Of a DNA stretch of 10,718 bases, positions 1 through 6,358 are shown piece by piece. Every line of letters starts with the position of its first letter. The stretch's first letter is position 1. The notes under the pieces were generated by a model. The model was not told the origin of the DNA and made no database searches. It saw nothing but the letters and a program-made list of their open reading frames with translations. The translations under genes were made by a program, and so were the position numbers. The stretch spans positions 1 to 10,718 of the forward strand of contig JAJRSP010000026.1 in assembly GCA_024278775.1 (NCBI GenBank). The letters run 5' to 3'. The stretch comes from Planctomycetota bacterium (GTDB taxonomy: Bacteria; Planctomycetota; Phycisphaerae; UBA1845).

Positions 1-122
1 CGCTGGCCAGAGAGGTCGCTGCTTGGGAGACTCAACGGAACGCCGACCAAGCCAAGGTGAACTGGCGATTTACGACAGCCAATGCCCGGATTAAGCTGAA
101 ACGCCTATACCCGAATATTTAG
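1..122 (+). CDS. IS630-family transposase, C-terminal fragment (partial, 5' end outside window)
   Basis: Reading from base 3, the open frame gives 39 residues and stops with TAG at 120-122. The end, VNWRFTTANARIKLKRLYP, is the characteristic C-terminal tail of IS630/Tc1-mariner-type DDE transposases, where 'W.FTT.DARIKLK.LYP' closes the protein just after the catalytic domain. The catalytic Asp/Asp/Glu residues lie left of the window, so whether the element is intact cannot be judged. IS630 elements insert at TA dinucleotides and their terminal repeat usually lies close after the stop. A TA at 137-138 preceded by GTGTGGCGATACAC is a possible right end, but without the left end this is a guess. 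The alternative is a decayed relic. The family call rests only on this short tail. Confidence 0.72.
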   Translation, partial: LAREVAAWETQRNADQAKVNWRFTTANARIKLKRLYPNI

Positions 123-416
123 GTGTGGCGATACACTAGCCGGGATCGGCGAATGCCCCCTGCCGGTCACGAGCCCCTTCTGCCCGCGCCATTGGCCACG
201 CCTTGTGCAAACCGGGCGTGCCGGTCATCAAAAAACCCTCCCTCGTTCCAGGGTCATACGCTCGGGCTGGTGCTGCGGGCGCAGCCTTTTCTCGATTTTC
301 CAGAAGATCTGATATTCACCCAACCGGAGGCTGTCGATAGTAGGGGGTAGGTGATTGGTCTTGGAATCGGCAGGGATGGTTGCCGCCGTGTTTTTTTGTC
401 GGGAGTGAAGAACGCG
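123..416. other. Non-coding stretch between transposase tail and NusG paralogue; probable leader/promoter region
   Basis: No convincing gene was seen in these roughly 290 bases. A small open frame at 123-350 has no recognisable protein character and no ribosome binding site. The stretch should hold the right end of the IS and the promoter and leader of the downstream NusG-like gene. A short direct repeat TGCCGGTCA occurs at 161-169 and 219-227. A weak bulged hairpin can be drawn from GGCCACGCC (194-202) and GGCGTGCC (215-222). I could not identify a sigma-70 type -35/-10 pair with confidence. Confidence 0.5.
368..397 (+). promoter_or_regulatory. Possible attenuator or weak intrinsic terminator ahead of the NusG paralogue
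   Basis: CGGCA (368-372) can pair with TGCCG (381-385) across an 8-base loop. A run of seven T follows at 391-397, five bases after the stem. An alternative pairing of CGGC (368-371) with GCCG (385-388) puts the T-run two bases from the stem but has a longer loop. The site lies between two candidate starts of the downstream gene (GTG 351 and ATG 417), so it is in the leader if ATG 417 is used. The stem is only five pairs, so spontaneous formation in GC-rich DNA is a real alternative. Confidence 0.25.
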
Positions 417-1025
417 ATGGGACGATTGTCGTCAGCCCCCTCTCCGTTGGCCAAGCCGTCTCATGAAGGCGACTCGTCTCACACGCAATCCATCGCCGCC
501 GAGGTACGGAGTGTGGATCTTCGCCCGATTGATAGCTTTGTCGGCCAGTGGTGGGTGCTGCACACGCGGTCCCGGGCGGAAAAGGCGATTGCTTCGGACT
601 TGAGACGACACAGCGTCCAGCATTACCTCCCGCTGATCCGGTGCAAGCGTGCCTACGGCATGCGGATCCGCGAGGTGTCCATTCCCCTGTTTCCCGGCTA
701 TGTCTTCCTCTGCGGCAAGGACAGCGACCGATTAGCCGCACTGAAGACAAACCGAATCGCTCATGTGCTCACGGTGCCCGATCAAGATAAGTTTCGGACG
801 GAGCTGTTACAGGTACAGCGTGTTGTCGAAAGCGACGAACCGGTGGATCTGTATCCAAGACTTGTAGTCGGAGCCCGGTGTCGCGTTCTTCGGGGCAGTC
901 TGGCCGGGCTGGAAGGTCAGGTGCGTAAACGCAAAGGTCCGTGGCGTGTCTATATCTCGGTCGAGTTTCTTGGGCAGTCCGTGGAGTTGGAAATTGACTC
1001 CACCCTCCTTGAAGTTCTCGACTAG
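417..1025 (+). CDS. Specialised NusG paralogue (UpxY/RfaH/LoaP-like transcription antiterminator)
   Basis: NusG paralogues bind elongating RNA polymerase through the N-terminal NGN domain and suppress pausing or termination in selected operons. From ATG 417 the product is 202 residues. The NGN domain starts at WWVLHTRSRAEK (residues 45-56) and includes the hallmark FPGYVF at 92-97. A KOW motif follows near 152-169 (GARCRVLRGSLAGLEGQV). It is a paralogue rather than housekeeping NusG because of the divergent linker, the WYxLHTRSR-type opening, and the absence of secE or ribosomal protein genes nearby. The start is uncertain. GTG 351 follows a G-rich stretch and would place a hairpin and T7 run inside the coding region. 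ATG 417 has GGAG at 402-405. GTG 513, after GAGG, would give about 170 residues, closer to the usual family length, without the low-complexity Ser/Pro-rich N-terminus. An oxidase gene follows after about 30 bases, suggesting one operon. Confidence 0.85.
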   Translation: MGRLSSAPSPLAKPSHEGDSSHTQSIAAEVRSVDLRPIDSFVGQWWVLHTRSRAEKAIASDLRRHSVQHYLPLIRCKRAYGMRIREVSIPLFPGYVFLCGKDSDRLAALKTNRIAHVLTVPDQDKFRTELLQVQRVVESDEPVDLYPRLVVGARCRVLRGSLAGLEGQVRKRKGPWRVYISVEFLGQSVELEIDSTLLEVLD

Positions 1026-1042
1026 CACCACCGATGCGATGC

Positions 1043-1048
1043 AAGGAG
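1043..1048 (+). promoter_or_regulatory. Ribosome binding site that decides the start of the LhgO-like gene
   Basis: AAGGAG lies one base before a TTG (1050) but ten bases before GTG 1059, both in the same frame. The spacing to TTG is too short for a functional Shine-Dalgarno pairing, so GTG 1059 is preferred. Confidence 0.55.
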
Positions 1049-1058
1049 CTTGACTGAG

Positions 1059-2261
1059 GTGCCCACCCAATCAGACGTAGCCATTGTCGGTGCGGGTATT
1101 GTCGGTCTGGCCACGGCACTGGCACTATCCAAGCGACCCGGTCTTTCCGTTACCATCCTGGAAACCGAAGATCGCATCGCGGTCCATCAAACCGGACACA
1201 ACAGCGGCGTCATCCACTCCGGTCTTTACTATACGCCGGGCTCGGCCAAGGCCCGGCTCTGTGCCGCCGGCCGCGAGGCGATGTACCGGTTTTGCGAAGA
1301 ACACAACATCCCCTTTCGACGTTGCGGAAAAACCGTCGTAGCCGTCACAAAACGTCAACTGGCCGGGCTTGATCGGCTCGAGCAGCGCGGCGTGGAGAAC
1401 GGCCTCACCGGCATCCGACGCCTGACCCGGGAGCAGCTTCGTGAGGTGGAGCCGCACGTGGCGGGGCTTGGCGGCCTGCTCATCCCGGAAACCGGCGTCG
1501 TGGATTATCGCGACGTCGCCCAGGCCATGACGGAAGTCATTACGCAAGCCGGCCACTCGCTGCAAACGCACACGCGGTTCATCCGAGCCCGCGGGCAGAC
1601 GCAATCCGTGCTTTTGGAAACGACGTCGGGCGCGTGGGAGGCGAAACTGTTGGTCAACTGCGGCGGACTGCAAGCCGACCGGGTGACCGCTTCGTGCGGC
1701 GTCACGCCGTCGATTCGCATCGTTCCGTTCCGCGGCGAGTACCTGCGTCTCGTGCCTGAACGGAACGACCTGGTGTCGGCGCTGATCTATCCGGTGCCCG
1801 ACCCCGGCCTGCCGTTTCTTGGTGTTCACCTGACCCGAACGATCCACGACGAAGTCAGTGCCGGTCCCAATGCCGTGATGGCGTTCAGTCGGCACGGATA
1901 CCGTCGGATGAGTTTTTCTCTGCGGGATAGCTTGGGTAGCCTTGGCTACCGGGGGTTTCGGAAAATGGCACGAACGCACTGGCGGACGGCCATCGGCGAG
2001 TGGCGGCGATCCATCAGCAAGCATCGTTTTGCCGAAGCGGTGCGAACGCTCATCCCGGCGATTCGAGACAACGACCTGCAACGCGGAAAAAGCGGCATCC
2101 GGGCTCAGGCCGTCGGCCCCGGCGGCGAGCTGGTCGATGATTTTCGGATCGAAGAATCGAACCGGATGATCCATGTACTCAACGCCCCCTCCCCCGCGGC
2201 CACGGCTTCCATCGCGATCGGAACGTACATCGCTGACCTGGCACTGAAGCACCTGGAGTGA
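1059..2261 (+). CDS. lhgO: L-2-hydroxyglutarate oxidase family FAD-dependent oxidoreductase (LhgO-like)
   Basis: The LhgO/L2HGDH family oxidises L-2-hydroxyglutarate to 2-oxoglutarate, passing electrons from FAD to the respiratory chain or oxygen. From GTG 1059 the protein has 400 residues, matching the usual length of about 400. The Rossmann dinucleotide motif GAGIVG is at residues 11-16, with the ribose-binding Glu of 'TILE' at 35. The family signature HNSGVIHSGLYYTPGSAKARLC starts at 47. The mid-protein segment with 'SAGPNAVMAFSRHGY' and the C-terminal 'SGIRAQAVGPGGELVDDF' and 'HVLNAPSPAATASIAIG' are also typical, so the gene looks complete and intact. It sits about 30 bases after the NusG paralogue on the same strand and converges with a large surface-protein gene. 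Substrate is inferred from family membership. Homologues also occur near polysaccharide genes, where the true substrate may be another 2-hydroxy acid. No clear intrinsic terminator was seen at 2262-2342. Confidence 0.9.
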   Translation: MPTQSDVAIVGAGIVGLATALALSKRPGLSVTILETEDRIAVHQTGHNSGVIHSGLYYTPGSAKARLCAAGREAMYRFCEEHNIPFRRCGKTVVAVTKRQLAGLDRLEQRGVENGLTGIRRLTREQLREVEPHVAGLGGLLIPETGVVDYRDVAQAMTEVITQAGHSLQTHTRFIRARGQTQSVLLETTSGAWEAKLLVNCGGLQADRVTASCGVTPSIRIVPFRGEYLRLVPERNDLVSALIYPVPDPGLPFLGVHLTRTIHDEVSAGPNAVMAFSRHGYRRMSFSLRDSLGSLGYRGFRKMARTHWRTAIGEWRRSISKHRFAEAVRTLIPAIRDNDLQRGKSGIRAQAVGPGGELVDDFRIEESNRMIHVLNAPSPAATASIAIGTYIADLALKHLE

Positions 2262-2342
2262 CGCACGGATCAGGGCACGATGGGTGATACGCCGGGTGGA
2301 CCATCGAACCGACGGAAGACACGCGCGACTTCGCCACGTCCA
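2262..2342. other. Convergent intergenic gap
   Basis: This 81-base gap separates the stop of the lhgO-like gene (+) from the stop of the large dockerin protein (-). I looked for a bidirectional hairpin with T-tracts on either strand and saw none. Termination here may be Rho-dependent or occur inside the opposing gene. Confidence 0.5.
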
Positions 2343-2513
2343 TCACAAACCGCCGGTGAAGCCCGTTTGAAACACGGCGAATTCGAAAAGGTCCGTGTCG
2401 CCGTCGGCATTCTCGTCGCACGACGGCGAGACCGTCCCCGGACCAGCCAGACAGCCCAGCAGCACCGCAAAGTCTTTCAGATCAACACGGCTGTTGCAAT
2501 CGTAGTCGCCGTA
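2343..2513 (-). other. C-terminal dockerin domain coding segment
   Basis: Two F-hand-type calcium loops are present. In DYDCNSRVDLKD the ligand positions 1, 3, 5, 9 and 12 are D, D, N, D and D. In DENADGDTDLFE they are D, N, D, D and E. Each is followed by a hydrophobic helix start (FAVLLGC and FAVFQTG). In clostridial cellulosomes such domains bind cohesins. In planctomycetes similar C-terminal dockerins occur on many exported proteins without known cellulosomes and are thought to serve anchoring or complex assembly. Ligand residues are intact, so calcium binding is expected. Confidence 0.8.
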
Positions 2514-5500
2514 GGTGCCGGTCTGTCCAACACTCACCGTATAGGGCGGATCCAGAAGAACATCCGTCAGAAAATCCAGGGGTGGTCGGCCGCCGCTCAG
2601 CTCAAAGGACAGCGCACCCGGGCGCAACGAAAAAACGGCATCTCCCGATGCCACTGCTGAGAAGGATACGCGTGCAAGCAGCGCCCAGTTTGGTGCCACG
2701 GCCACTCCCGCCAGCGTGGTCGCTCCGCCCACATCATCGACGAGACCGGGCGCGTAGACGTCCGGATGGGATGGATTGTTGAATGTGCTTCCGTGGTCGA
2801 TGTTTGTGGCGTTGACCGTTCCCGCATCAAAGAGAAGGTCCACTGACCCGTTCGCGATTCCTTCCGCACCGCCATCGACTTGGGTGACCCAAAACTCCAC
2901 GAAGAAATCGCGGCCGGGGCAGACCGAAGCGATTCCCGCGGGAAGCGCACCCACCGCCCACGGCGTGGGGTTTGCGGCGTCTACCGCGCGGAGCGCCACG
3001 TCAACCACCGTGCCGGAACTTTTCGCCTGGTTCTCGTAGAGAAGCACGCGGCTATGACCCCATCCGATGGATAGAATATCCTTGTCGCCGTCGTTATCGA
3101 TATCAACGACGATCGCGCCGTCGTGGTGTTCATCGCCGATGAACACGGTGTGGGGCTCCCAGACCAACCCCTGATGACCGGTGTTCGCGAAGACGAAAAG
3201 ACCGGCGGTATCCGGGTTCGCCAGATTGTGCTCTCCGACAACCACGTCCAAGGAACCATCCCCGTCCATGTCGGCCACGTCGAGGCTCATCGGACCGATG
3301 AGCGCGGCGATCTGATGTTCTTGCCATATGCCCGTGGGATCAACCGGTTGCTCATACCACACCAAATCGCCGGGCACGTTAAACGACTCGAACCCGACAA
3401 CCGCATCCATGAGCCCATCCCCGTTGATGTCCGCAAGGCGGTTTCGATCCGGAGCGGCCCCCGTGATACCAAGCGTGAAGGGCGTCCAGTTTGCGCCGTC
3501 GTGGCGCAGCCACGTGGTGCCGAGAAGTAAATCGATGTCACCATCGAGATCAATGTCTCCCCCGCTGAGCTGCTCGTCTTGCGATACCGCCGACACACGT
3601 CGCCACGTCCAGTCCTGCGTACGTGGTGCGGACGGCAGGGTTAACATCTGCACACCCTGCCCGGTCATGTGCCACGAGAGCGCCACCTCAAGCGGTCCGC
3701 TGCCAAGAGGTCCGAACCGTCCCACGGCCACTCCCTGAAGAAAATCCCCTTCGGCTGCCGGGACATTTTCGTGGATGGTAAACCCACCGAATCCATCATT
3801 CTGTGCCCACGCAAACCGGGCATTGATCGCCGAGCCCACGCCCTGCGTACCGAGCACGTCCACGGTACCGTCACCATCAAAATCCGCCACGGCAGCCATA
3901 TTGTTCAACGGCGCGCCCAACGCACGTCGTGTCCAGACCCCGGCCGGCGTCCCTGGGTTTTGGTACCACCACGCGCCGGTAATGATGTCCGTGCGCCGGT
4001 CGCCATCAAGATCAGCACCATCAATAAAGATCGACCGCCACGGTCTACTGGCATCAATCACATGACGCACCCAAAGGTCGAGAGACAACGGCGACTGACG
4101 GTTTAGGAATACGTCGATGCGCGGTGCCCCCATCGAAAAGGGTTTGGTGAGAATATCCATATCGCCATCGCCATCCAGGTCCGCCACCCGAGACTCGTGA
4201 TTGGCGACGCCCACTGACACGATATGCTGGTCAAAGAGACCCGTTCCATCTCCGTAATAGACCCACGCCGTGGCGCTGGTCCCGTGGCCGGGGGTTCCCA
4301 TCTCGGCGACAAAGATATCCAAGTTTCCATCTCCGTCGACATCTTCTACGGCCAGGCTGTGTCCTTGAATCACGAGGCTGTCAACGTCGGTAGTGATCCA
4401 GGTGGCACCATCCCAGGTAGACCAACGGAGTGGGCCATCTTCGTCACCGGGCACGGTCACGACCTCAGGCCTCCCGCCGGGGATCAACTGGCCCACCGCC
4501 GTGCGTGTAAACTCCCGTCCGGGTTCGCCGTCAATGATGTGTTCCGCATAGGTGGTACCGGTGATGTGCTCATACCACCGCGAGGCCCCGACAATATCAA
4601 CCGTACCGTCCAAATCAATATCGGTGATGGCCAGCCCCTCGAACCGCGGGCTTACCCTGGCGATTACGGTTCGATTCCACTCGCCCAAATGATTCCGTGG
4701 GTCCGGAGGGATTTCGATCACCAGCAACGAAGAATCACCCTGGTTCCAAACGACCAACTCTGCCTGTCCGTCAGCGTCTACATCGCCGAACGCCGCATCA
4801 TGGTGCTTGACGCGGCCCGAATTTTTGATTGACCGCCGCGTCCAGGGAACCGTCGGCGAAAAATCCGGAGCGGGGTTTTCCCACCACCAGATGGCGTTAC
4901 CTCTGAAGTCGCCACAGAACACCAGATCAAGATCACCGTCCCCGTCGATATCATAAAAAGCGCCGCCGGCTTCAATCGGAAGGATCTCCTCATCAATGAT
5001 GTGCCGGGTCCAGCCATTGGCGGTGCGGCGATACCATACGACAGAGGGCGACCGGGTGCGTTCGGCGATAACGAAATCGTTGACATGGTCTCCATCAATA
5101 TCGAAAACCTGAGACGCCGTTTGCTGTGCGCCGGAATTCGGCGCTTCCAGATCACCCGTGGTGCTACTGAGTTGAGCCCACCGCACGGGGGGCACGTCCG
5201 GTACGAATTCCGCGACAACGGCATGATCACCGATCATGGTGATGGCGGCCGGATTTGTCTTGCCCACGAGGTCGCCGCTCCATCCCGAAAACCGATGATC
5301 GGGATCGGGTGTCGCCGTCAACGTCACCACCTCTCCACAAGCATAGGTGGCCTGATCCGGCGAACTCGTAACGGTTCCATTCCCTGTAACGGTGAGTGCC
5401 AGCGTTTGCGGGTCGTTGGTGACCGGTGGCGTACCACCATCTTCGGGATTGATCCGTGATGCGTTGTTGAAGAAGTAGTCAACCACCGCGGTGTAAGCCG

Positions 5501-6212
5501 GACTGTTCGACGCGGTTGAACCATGATTCAGCACGAATACGCCCACAGAAGATACGGAAAGAACATGACTAAAGTCGGCTCCCATCACCCAGCTCTGGCC
5601 GTCATACGAATAGGACAAGGCCCACTGATCGCCGCTGCGCAGCACACGCAAGTAGATCGGTGCCGCGGAGACGATCCCTGTGTTCGTGAGGATGGTGGGC
5701 GATCCGCCGACGAAACTCGCCGCAAAAAGATTGAGCGATCCGCCGCTGCCGAAGACATCGAACCGAAGAAAGTTTCCCGGGCTCTCCTCGATCATCACGC
5801 CCTGCCCCTGAAAGGTCTCCATTGGTAGCGACTCGAACTTCACCTCGATTTCAAAATCGATGTTGCTGGCCGCCTGCATGATGCGAGGTGCCAAAGTGCC
5901 CTCTGTCCAAACGTTGTGAGAGATTCCCGCCGGAACGGAAAGCTCGATAAGCGCGTTCGATGTGCCGCCCCCGGTAAACCGGAGGCCACCGTCGCCCAGG
6001 GGGTCTATGAATGTCCAGGGCGTGCCCAGCCGCCCGCACCCCACGTTGAAATCGTCAGAGATGATCGTGACGGGAGCGGGGAGTGCACCGAGTAGCATCT
6101 TCACGGCGGTCATGGCCGGCATCGGCATCACGGCAGCCGCACGCTGCGGTAACGCGAGACAGATCGCGACCACTGCTACGAACCACGCAAACGGATATCG
6201 ACACAAATTCAT
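2343..6212 (-). CDS. Large secreted FG-GAP/VCBS repeat protein with ConA-like, cohesin-like and dockerin domains
   Basis: From ATG 6212 the product is about 1,289 residues. A signal peptide (1-27) has a hydrophobic core FVAVVAICLAL and AAA cleavage site, so the protein is exported. Residues about 48-260 form a DUF1349-like concanavalin-type module ('DDF', 'APRIMQ', 'DFEIEVKFES', 'YSYDGQSW', 'AVVDYFF'). Residues 269-336 are an InlB-type bacterial repeat (GNGTVTSSP, FSGWSGD). Residues about 343-1060 hold about fourteen FG-GAP/VCBS-like units of 42-56 residues, twelve with a calcium-type DxDxDGxxD loop. Residues about 1069-1228 resemble a cohesin-type beta-sandwich. The last 56 form a dockerin with two loops, DYDCNSRVDLKDF and DENADGDTDLFEF. 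No catalytic motif was found. The likely role is calcium-dependent binding or display at the cell surface. Starts further upstream (GTG 6236, 6278) only lengthen the region before the signal peptide. The neighbour at 6359-10718 is upstream on the same strand and shares the ConA module. Confidence 0.9.
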   Translation of the reverse strand: MNLCRYPFAWFVAVVAICLALPQRAAAVMPMPAMTAVKMLLGALPAPVTIISDDFNVGCGRLGTPWTFIDPLGDGGLRFTGGGTSNALIELSVPAGISHNVWTEGTLAPRIMQAASNIDFEIEVKFESLPMETFQGQGVMIEESPGNFLRFDVFGSGGSLNLFAASFVGGSPTILTNTGIVSAAPIYLRVLRSGDQWALSYSYDGQSWVMGADFSHVLSVSSVGVFVLNHGSTASNSPAYTAVVDYFFNNASRINPEDGGTPPVTNDPQTLALTVTGNGTVTSSPDQATYACGEVVTLTATPDPDHRFSGWSGDLVGKTNPAAITMIGDHAVVAEFVPDVPPVRWAQLSSTTGDLEAPNSGAQQTASQVFDIDGDHVNDFVIAERTRSPSVVWYRRTANGWTRHIIDEEILPIEAGGAFYDIDGDGDLDLVFCGDFRGNAIWWWENPAPDFSPTVPWTRRSIKNSGRVKHHDAAFGDVDADGQAELVVWNQGDSSLLVIEIPPDPRNHLGEWNRTVIARVSPRFEGLAITDIDLDGTVDIVGASRWYEHITGTTYAEHIIDGEPGREFTRTAVGQLIPGGRPEVVTVPGDEDGPLRWSTWDGATWITTDVDSLVIQGHSLAVEDVDGDGNLDIFVAEMGTPGHGTSATAWVYYGDGTGLFDQHIVSVGVANHESRVADLDGDGDMDILTKPFSMGAPRIDVFLNRQSPLSLDLWVRHVIDASRPWRSIFIDGADLDGDRRTDIITGAWWYQNPGTPAGVWTRRALGAPLNNMAAVADFDGDGTVDVLGTQGVGSAINARFAWAQNDGFGGFTIHENVPAAEGDFLQGVAVGRFGPLGSGPLEVALSWHMTGQGVQMLTLPSAPRTQDWTWRRVSAVSQDEQLSGGDIDLDGDIDLLLGTTWLRHDGANWTPFTLGITGAAPDRNRLADINGDGLMDAVVGFESFNVPGDLVWYEQPVDPTGIWQEHQIAALIGPMSLDVADMDGDGSLDVVVGEHNLANPDTAGLFVFANTGHQGLVWEPHTVFIGDEHHDGAIVVDIDNDGDKDILSIGWGHSRVLLYENQAKSSGTVVDVALRAVDAANPTPWAVGALPAGIASVCPGRDFFVEFWVTQVDGGAEGIANGSVDLLFDAGTVNATNIDHGSTFNNPSHPDVYAPGLVDDVGGATTLAGVAVAPNWALLARVSFSAVASGDAVFSLRPGALSFELSGGRPPLDFLTDVLLDPPYTVSVGQTGTYGDYDCNSRVDLKDFAVLLGCLAGPGTVSPSCDENADGDTDLFEFAVFQTGFTGGL
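3030..5186 (-). repeat. About fourteen degenerate FG-GAP/VCBS-like coding repeats (probable two beta-propellers)
   Basis: In-gene repeat units of 42-56 codons each centre on a calcium loop of the form DxDxDGxxD. Examples are DIDGDGDLD, DVDGDGNLD, DLDGDGDMD, DMDGDGSLD and DIDNDGDKD. Twelve loops are intact. Two units keep the framework but have lost the acidic loop: 'AVGQLIPGGRPEVV' near base 4480 and 'AVGRFGPLGSGPLEV' near 3705. The number fourteen equals two seven-bladed propellers, but which units close each ring cannot be decided from sequence alone. At DNA level the repeats appear as recurrent C/T-rich 'ccatcNccatcNa' stretches on the + strand. Confidence 0.75.
5433..6071 (-). other. DUF1349-like ConA module at the N-terminus of the dockerin protein
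   Basis: This is the partner copy of the module at 7616-8230. It begins directly after the signal peptide and short linker ('IISDDFNVG') and ends at 'INPED'. An InlB-type repeat (bases about 5205-5408) follows, whereas in the other protein the module is bracketed by fibronectin-III-like domains. Confidence 0.7.
6132..6212 (-). other. Signal peptide of the dockerin protein (Sec type I)
   Basis: The 27 residues begin MNLCRYP (one Arg in the n-region), continue with a hydrophobic core rich in Val, Ala, Ile and Leu, and end PQRAAA before VMPMP. Cleavage after the third Ala is the best site. The Cys in the core is not in a lipobox because Ile precedes it, so a lipoprotein is unlikely. This peptide is the main reason for choosing ATG 6212 over GTG 6236. 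Confidence 0.75.
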
Positions 6213-6358
6213 CGCAGTAACCGATGCATGGTTCACTCCACGGTTTTCCCACCCCACGCGTCCTCTTGAGCGAGGCACGCGTTCGGGCTATGAGTATGCT
6301 GTGAGACCGATCTCGGCCACGCCAAACGTACCGGATCAATCCAGCGGCTCAGAAGCGT
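6213..6358 (-). other. Intergenic region between the two large surface-protein genes
   Basis: This 146-base gap separates the stop of the upstream gene (6359) from the preferred start of the downstream gene (6212). The imperfect palindrome GAGACCGATCTC lies at about 6303-6314. No terminator with a T-run was seen after the upstream stop and no convincing -35/-10 pair was found, so co-transcription or separate promoters cannot be decided. Ahead of ATG 6212 there is no strong Shine-Dalgarno; GGAG at 6236-6239 is too far away to serve it. Confidence 0.4.

Noticed and set aside
230..254. Small left-pointing terminator-like hairpin (ACCCT/AGGGT with a six-T run on the - strand)
   Set aside because: The stem is five pairs only and no - strand gene ends here, so there is nothing for it to terminate.
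1125..2252. Long - strand open frame (375 codons) opposite the lhgO-like gene
   Set aside because: The + strand frame matches the LhgO family over its full length. The antisense frame is Arg/His-rich and has no recognisable domain, a usual by-product of GC-rich coding DNA.
4224..4832. + strand open frame of 202 codons inside the dockerin protein gene
   Set aside because: It is antisense to well-conserved propeller units, with no ribosome binding site and no recognisable protein features.
6090..6212. Cys in the signal peptide of the dockerin protein considered as a lipoprotein site
   Set aside because: The residues before Cys are V-A-I, and a lipobox needs Gly, Ala or Ser at the -1 position. 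A normal AAA cleavage site follows.
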